DNA of 64,000 nt. Source: Primula veris. Taxonomy: Eukaryota > Streptophyta > Magnoliopsida > Ericales > Primulaceae. The position numbers and the translations under genes are program-made. This document shows positions 58,300 to 64,000 of the stretch, in pieces (position 1 is the stretch's first letter; the number at the start of each line of letters is the position of its first letter). Below the pieces are notes generated by a model. It made no database searches. It was given only the letters and a program-made list of their open reading frames with translations, and was not told the DNA's origin. The stretch spans positions 29,510,126 to 29,574,125 of the forward strand of contig OY821747.1 in assembly GCA_963682055.1 (NCBI GenBank), read 5' to 3'.

Positions 58300-59260
58300 T
58301 ATAACTCGGTTAATGATAACCAAACAATGATAAAATAACCAATTAATAACCAATTAATGATAATCAAACAATGATAAAATAACCAATTAATAACCAATTA
58401 ATGATAACCAAACAATGATAACCAATTAATGATAACCAAACAATCATAACCAATTAATGATAACCAAACAATGATAACTCAATTATAACCAATTAATGAT
58501 AACCAAAACAATGATAACCAAACAATTATAACCAAACAATCATAATCAAACAATAATAACTCAATTTTTTAATCATAACCAAACACACATTTAATCATAA
58601 ACCAAACAATAATAATCCAATTTTTTAATCATAACCAAACACACATTTAATCATAAACCAAACAATAATAACTCAATTTTTTAATCATAACCAAACACAT
58701 TTAATCATAAAACCAAACAATAATAACTCAATTTTTTAATCATAACCAAACACACATTTAATCATAAACCAAACAATAATAATTCAATTTTTTAATCATA
58801 ACCAAACACACATTTAATCATAAACCAAACAATAATAACTCAATTTTTTAATCATAACCAAACACATTTAGTCATAAAACCAAACAATAATAACTCAATT
58901 TTTTAATCATAACCAAACACACATTTAATCATAAACCAAACAATAATAACTCAATTTTTTAATCATAACCAAACACATTTAATCATAAAACCAAACAATA
59001 ATAACTCAATTTTTTAATCATAACCAAACACACATTTAATCATAAACCAAACAATAATAATTCAATTTTTTAATCATAACCAAACACACATTTAATCATA
59101 AACCAAACAATAATAACTCCATTTTTTAATCATAACCAAACACATTTAATCATAAAACCAAACAATAATAATTCAATTTTTTAATCATAACCAAACACAC
59201 ATTTAATCATAAACCAAACAATCATAACTCAATTTTTTAATCATAACCAAACACATTATC
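58300..59260. repeat. About 56-bp minisatellite upstream of the PMD gene
   Basis: From 58300 a short AACCAATTAATGATAACCAA array passes into about 12 copies of an about 56-base unit (AACTCAATTTTTTAATCATA, ACCAAACACACATTTAATCA, TAAACCAAACAATAAT). Two alternating length variants (with and without CACA, and AAACC versus AAAACC) repeat as pairs or triplets, suggesting higher-order duplication. Confidence 0.9.
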
Positions 59261-59289
59261 AACAATTATCAACAATTGAAATTAACCAA

Positions 59290-59640
59290 ACACAAAATAA
59301 AAAAACATGCAAAAATGAGACAAATATCAATAATTATTATAATTTCTATAATTAATATAAACAAACAACAAACAATTATATATAGCTAAGTGAATTATGG
59401 TTTTGCATATTTTATATATTTTTTCCTAGTTTACAAATTAAAATTACACAAAAAAAAAATGCAAAAATGGGACAAATATCAACAATTATTATAATTTCTA
59501 TAATTAATATAAACAAACAACAAACAATTATATATAGCTAAGTGAATAATCAATTTGCATATTTTATATATTTTTTCCTATTTTACAAATTAAAATTACA
59601 CAATATAAATAATAAATTAGAGAATAAAAGATATACCCTT
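59290..59640. repeat. About 135-bp tandem duplication in the MULE-2 right arm
   Basis: Two copies share ATGCAAAAATG, GACAAATATCAA, AATTATTATAATTTCTATAA, ATAAACAAACAACAAACAAT, ATATATAGCTAAGTGAAT and TTTGCATATTTTATATATTT. No gene. Confidence 0.85.
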
Positions 59641-59876
59641 GAATTATGGATAAATTTGATTGATAATTTGGGGTTTTTTGTTAAGAAAGTTGATAGTTAA
59701 TTGTGGTTGATTGATTTGGGTGATTTTTTGGGTTGAAAATTGGGGGTTTTTGAGAGAAAGAGAGAGAGTGTAGAATAAAATGTTATTTTTTTTTTCAGGG
59801 ACTGTCTGTGTAATTTTCGCGCAGGGACTGACTGTGCAATTTTGAAAAGCAGGGACTGACTGTGTAATTTACAGAC

Positions 59877-60035
59877 ATTTGCTGCAAACCGTAGATTAAA
59901 TCTACAGTCTGCATTGATTCAATGCAAACCGTAGATTTAATCTACGGTTTGCAGCAAATATCTGTAAACTGTAGATTAAATTTACGGTCTGTATTGAATC
60001 AATACAGACAGTAGATTTAATCTACGGTCTGAGAG
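59877..60035. repeat. Right subterminal palindromes of MULE-2
   Basis: Four about 39-44-base palindromic units: GCAAACCGTAGATTAAATCT, GCAAACCGTAGATTTAATCT (with CTACGGTTTGC), TAAACTGTAGATTAAATTTA and CAGACAGTAGATTTAATCTA. Spacers themselves are palindromic (GCATTGATTCAATGC, GTATTGAATCAATAC), so the whole 150 bases can fold or act as nested inverted repeats. Confidence 0.92.
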
Positions 60036-60081
60036 TATTTTGAGAATAATTGATGTTAATTAATCCAACCTCATCAATTAT

Positions 60082-62442
60082 GTACCTTCCATGTGGCCGG
60101 TGGACTTTTAAGTTTTGATTGCCACTAAAATGTTGACACGTTTAGAAAATAAATGTGGCTGGTACATTATTCCATAACAAATCTAAATGTGTTATTCAAA
60201 CACTTGTAAAACCTACAAATTAAGTTATTTGTATATAAGATTGAATTAGGGTAGTTTCAGTACAATTTTGTTTAAGAACACAATTTGTTTTTTGTTTTTT
60301 TTTGAAATGAACATAATTTGTTTGATCGGTTCTATTTCTTTATATTTCAACGCGCATTCTAAAATAACCGAGTCAAATTATAATATGAGTTGGTATTAGG
60401 TAAATAACTATGTAGGGATAGTCGGGGGTTACAGAACCTTTCGTTTTGAAAAAAAATTATGAAAAATTCTATGTATTTTAATCAAAAAGTTTAAATTTTA
60501 ATGTTTCTGTTTTAATTCCATAAAATAACTTCATATAAAATATAAATTTTTATATATAATAAACCAACCTCGTATTTTATAATTCTGGTTTCGTTACCAT
60601 TGGTATGCTGTCACTCTTAATGGATGCACTCCAACAAGATAGAAATGTTCTTCCCACTCCATTATATTTTTCGAAGAGCTTATGTTTAAAGAAAATTTAT
60701 GGGACCATGATATTATTAAAATATTATAGTCTTATTCTCTGTCATCTTTCGTGTCAATTTGTTTATTTTATCCAAAAAAATTCTAAAAAACTTGAAAAAA
60801 ATTGTACAATTACTATAACACATGTATCAATACATTCCAATAATTATTTTTAAAAGAAAATCCAAACGCAGTTTATTTTGGAATAAATTAGTGTAAATTA
60901 AACATTAAATCTTAGAAAAATTGTCTAAAACAATATTATGTTCAAATATTTTAAATTTTGAATACAATATAATATTAAAGCTTATAAATTTACGGAACAA
61001 GTTATGAAAATTTAAAATTTTAGTGAAAATAAGCAAAATGACACAAAAGAGATAGAGAATATGAGGTAGAAAATTTGGACTTACGACTACATTGGTGGAC
61101 TACTTGGAAACTTCCCTTTGTTTTTCTTTAAATACTAGTATTGACTACATCGTATATACAGTTCCATAATTTTAATTAAGAAATACTACCGTATAATACT
61201 TTAATATAACAAAAGAGTCAATTAATTAATTTAAATTGTTTAAAAGAGAAAAAACCTACTACAATAATTCATGTCCTTTACCTGTTTGTCTTTTAGCAGC
61301 TAGCTACCTTTTTCTTGGGGGCATCTTAATTTTGTATGAAGTAGCATAAATTTCATGTGACTTGTCTACTTATATCCTTATATTAATGGTATAAAATAGC
61401 CATGTTTTGAACGACCGTATTAGTTTTTTTAAAATATTCTTCATATATTGGTGAAATTGTTTTTTTTACATATTAACTTAACTATTTATATTTTACATAA
61501 AATTTCAGATTTCTTATCATTTTTTCTATCATAATTAAATATTACTTTTTTATTCTTTTTTTAATTACTTTTTTTATTCTTTTAAAAGTTGGTATGAAAG
61601 AGAACATCAAGTGGATTGTTATTTTAATAATATAATACTATTATAATAACCTAAATATATCATGCAGTTACCATGTATATAATAAGGATGGATTATAGTT
61701 CCTCAAAATTTATGGTCATTAATTTTTCTCAAAAAAAACTACAAATACGAGGAAATTGTGGTTTTAATCTTGTATCATTATATTCAGTCAAAAATTTCTT
61801 CGAAATTACTAAGCAGATGAAAAGAAGAAAAGGGTGAATATCTTGTTGCGTAAATATTTATGCGGTACGTATTTGATAAGTTACATAAGTACATTTCATT
61901 CATTCTGATCAATTAATAACAACAATAATATATAGAATGTATTTATTTCATAACAATCATCTGCTTAGTGAGTCGACTAAATGTATATTCCATCTCCCAT
62001 TTGACTTTCTTTTTCTTTAAAGCTAATAGTTATTTTATGAATAAAAAATAACTCGTTGACTATCGTGGTGTGACATTTTTATGAAATGGTTTAGTATATG
62101 AGTCTTATAGTATCATTAATTAACATGGAAGGGGACGACAACATATTGTTTTTTCTAAAGGGTACGACATAAATCTTTTAATGAGAATAACGTGTCAAGA
62201 TTAAATAAAGAGATAGAGAAAGACATTTATTCATCTAAACACTTATTATTATTTAGGGACCTAGAAAAAGTCAATATAGCCGTATCACAACAATTTATTG
62301 AACTTCCAATAGAATGAAAAACAAACATTAATCCTTTGTGATTTACATTAAGCTTATTTATTGATTTAAGCAAAAATATTTAGGAATTCAGTGGTAAAGG
62401 TGGTTATGCAAAGCGGCAGCAAGGTGGAGAGTGCGCGGCGGT
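60082..62442. other. AT-rich intergenic DNA, no gene seen
   Basis: A long AT-rich stretch without convincing coding, element ends or arrays. Confidence 0.45.
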
Positions 62443-62585
62443 TTAATATAGGACACGAAGAAGAGAGAACATAGAGATACGAGTTTCACAATCGTCACTC
62501 CTCGCAATTAAATATGCAAGAAGATTTCGTACTATACTTGGGTAACGAGACACCCCAATTTCGTCAATCTGATCCCCGGTTAATG
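62443..62585 (-). pseudogene. Isolated terminal-exon-like segment
   Basis: On the minus strand, after an acceptor-like TTTTTTCAG at 62586-62594, 47 codons stay open to TAA (62443-62445). They read LTGDQIDEIGVSRYPSIVRN, LLAYLIARSDDCETR and ISMFSLLRVLY. The composition is protein-like and GC-richer than its surroundings. It lies downstream of the FLN1 stop on the same strand, so it could be a retained or captured exon of another gene. I do not recognise it. Confidence 0.35.
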
Positions 62586-63084
62586 CTGAAAAAATAAATA
62601 AAACATATGCATGTACAGTTTACATTAGAGATTGTTGTTCAACATAGTCCCATAGAGGCCAAGATAATGATCACAAATCATTTGCAAGAATAATCCATAA
62701 CAAAAAATGACTCAAAACAACTTTCACCACCAACTGTTAACAAAATCAACACGATTGATCAAATTTGCCAAAATTTCTCTGATACAAAATTGAGCTGCTT
62801 TTGGTAACAGCCTTCATCATACAACATTTAAAGAACAGATATTGGCAGGGATTGCAACTGTTTTTAGGCAAAAAGTATCATGTATGTTGTTTTACCACAC
62901 CATCATGTTGCTCTAGCACGCGATGTTCAAACTTTAACTTGCTATTTAGACGATTGAGATAGCTTTAAAGTCAGTTCACTTCTTATATTATTCACAAAAT
63001 GATTACAACACAGCAGATAAAGAGTTCAAAACGTCGTACATCATCATAATGACATTGTCACCTGATGGTTGCGCATAAAGAAAG

Positions 63085-63280
63085 GTCGTTTTTTGCAGCT
63101 TTTAAGCAAACAGGCTGGATTTCTTGAAGTTCTGAAAAAATTATCGGTTCACCCAGTTTAAAGCTTATAACTTTTCCAGTTTTAAATACAGAAAAACGCT
63201 GCCAACCAAATGCAGTTAAGGTTTATAAGCAAAAAATAAAAAAGCTGAGCTTCTAACCTACAACAAACAAGGCCTCGTCG
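63085..63280. repeat. Dispersed AGCTTTTAAGC / GGCCTTGTTTG-type repeat in the FLN1 3' flank
   Basis: Begins GCAGCTTTTAAGCAAACAGG and ends, inverted, with GGCCTTGTTTGTTGTAGG. It is related in words to the repeats at 43626 and to the 62-bp minisatellite. Probably element debris that may fall in the FLN1 3' UTR. Confidence 0.5.
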
Positions 63281-63296
63281 TGACCATTCAACCCAT

Positions 63297-63986
63297 TTAC
63301 CACATAGACGGTACATAAACTTGTTCCTTTAGATTCTGGGCAGCACTTTCTGTAGGAAACCCTCTCACTCCACCTATAGTCCACTGTGATATAATCCCAG
63401 CCGCAATTGCAAACCTAAGCTCTCTCTCTAAAACATCTTTATCCTCAAACATTTCTGGTTTCGTAGTCAACTTTCTCATTATACCTGCCACAACAGCATC
63501 GCCAGACCCAGTTCTATCACAGGTAAACGGAGTAATAAGCACATCTTCGGTTCCAATAACAGCTCCATCGAATAAATTTGAATAATAATGAATCCGAAGG
63601 GTCCCGTCCGTTACAAATAAAAATTTCAAATTTTCGTGCCAAAGTGGAGAGACCTCTTCGCGTGTGTAGTGATAGTAGTCTCTTCGATTCTTCGTTTGAT
63701 CGTAGTTTTCGGCATAGTATTGAGGCTTGTAGTTTCTTCTCCTCTCGTGGTAATCTTCGTCTAAGAGAAATTCCAGCTCTTGCTTTGAGACTTCTATTAT
63801 GTTTGCTTGTTCCCAGGCCTTTTTTATTAGTTTTTTTGTCTCGTCACGGGATTTCCATAGAGGTAAAGGTAGGTTTAGGTCAAAAAATATAAGGCCACCA
63901 AATTTCTTAGACCAAGAAATTGCTTTGTAAAGAGTGGAATGCATAGGAGTTGTCAGAACTTCGGAGTTGAAGTGGAACATTCGAGC
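63297..63986 (-). CDS. FLN1: Fructokinase-like protein FLN1, C-terminal exon (partial)
   Basis: Last exon (229 codons plus stop) of a pfkB-family protein. The acceptor CTTATAG precedes it at 63987-63993, and earlier exons lie beyond the window. It opens ARMFHFNSEVLTTP and contains GGLIFFDLNLPLPLW, DIIEVS-type NIIEVSKQELEFLLDE, FLFVTDGTLRIHYYS, the pfkB signature region TPFTCDRTGSGDAVVAGIM, and ends NLKEQVYVPSMW. In Arabidopsis, FLN1 is a plastid protein of the PEP-associated (pTAC) complex, needed for chloroplast transcription, and is thought not to act as a sugar kinase. The usual pfkB GAGD reads GSGD here. The FLN1 rather than FLN2 assignment rests on the close match to the FLN1 C-terminus as I remember it. 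Confidence 0.9.
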   Translation of the reverse strand, partial: ARMFHFNSEVLTTPMHSTLYKAISWSKKFGGLIFFDLNLPLPLWKSRDETKKLIKKAWEQANIIEVSKQELEFLLDEDYHERRRNYKPQYYAENYDQTKNRRDYYHYTREEVSPLWHENLKFLFVTDGTLRIHYYSNLFDGAVIGTEDVLITPFTCDRTGSGDAVVAGIMRKLTTKPEMFEDKDVLERELRFAIAAGIISQWTIGGVRGFPTESAAQNLKEQVYVPSMW

Positions 63987-64000
63987 CTATAAGAGGTTAC

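Larger units (their letters stand above)
51114..60072. mobile_element. MULE-2: large Mutator-like element with transposase and PMD gene
   Basis: Likely bounds are a 9-base near-duplication ATCAATTAA (51105-51113) and ATCAATTAT (60073-60081). Ends: GAGGTGCACTTAAAAC and, inverted, GAGGTTGGATTAATTAAC, so long TIRs are absent or strongly diverged. Both subterminal regions carry palindromes CCGTAGATTAAATCTACGG (51155-51225 and 59880-60035). Contents, all minus strand: a FAR1/MULE/SWIM/OTU transposase, a spliced PMD gene, tandem arrays and a telomere-like array. Size about 8,959 bp. The exact ends are less certain than for MULE-1. Confidence 0.75.

Noticed and set aside
58300..58397. Extending the PMD protein upstream of 58280
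   Set aside because: The extra codons come from the AACCAATTAATGATAACC repeat and are not protein-like; MADPGP is the plausible start.

Overview
This window is nuclear DNA of a flowering plant, most likely a eudicot. It is AT-rich, the genes have many GT-AG introns, and there are plant-specific families (an INDETERMINATE DOMAIN zinc-finger protein, a fructokinase-like plastid protein, an IDM1-like PHD/GNAT protein, FAR1-type transposases). Non-autonomous DNA transposons are dense. I cannot name a species. All gene models were read by hand from splice sites and phase.

Layout. 1-3465: AT-rich upstream DNA with a likely TATA promoter near 1172 and a probable 5'-UTR intron. 3466-9400 (+): IDM1-like PHD/acyltransferase-like gene, 12 exons, with two decayed copies of one exon inside an intron. 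10870-11640 (-): CACTA transposon remnant. 12370-22025 (-): complete U2AF large-subunit (U2AF65) gene, 13 exons. 22240-28300: transposon graveyard with a Mutator-type MITE, a PIF/Harbinger-type MITE, a 45-bp inverted repeat and a 62-bp minisatellite. About 28300-35023 (+): an unrecognised spliced gene that grew by duplicating a two-exon module. 37492-39347: two hAT-type MITEs with clear target-site duplications. 42462-45609 (+): IDD zinc-finger transcription factor, 4 exons. 46061-50889: decayed Mutator-like element (MULE-1) with about 270-bp terminal inverted repeats and a perfect 9-bp target-site duplication. 51114-60072: larger, better preserved MULE (MULE-2). 63297-63986 (-): last exon of an FLN1-like pfkB-family gene that continues beyond the window.

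The most interesting part is 46-60 kb. Two related Mutator-like elements sit 0.2 kb apart, and both encode a FAR1/MULE/SWIM transposase joined to an OTU-type cysteine-protease domain. MULE-2 also carries a spliced plant-mobile-domain (PMD) gene, a 0.3-kb telomere-like array and several minisatellites. Both elements are studded with palindromes built on the same AAACCGTA core, and MULE-1 has a second palindrome family, CCGATCGATCGG. These look like recognition sites or hairpins of the element, but that is inference. MULE-1's transposase is broken and its catalytic Glu position reads Lys. MULE-2's transposase frame is open, with one frame break inside the OTU domain.

The host genes are ordinary single genes (splicing, chromatin or transcription, plastid gene expression) and show no operon-like relation to each other.
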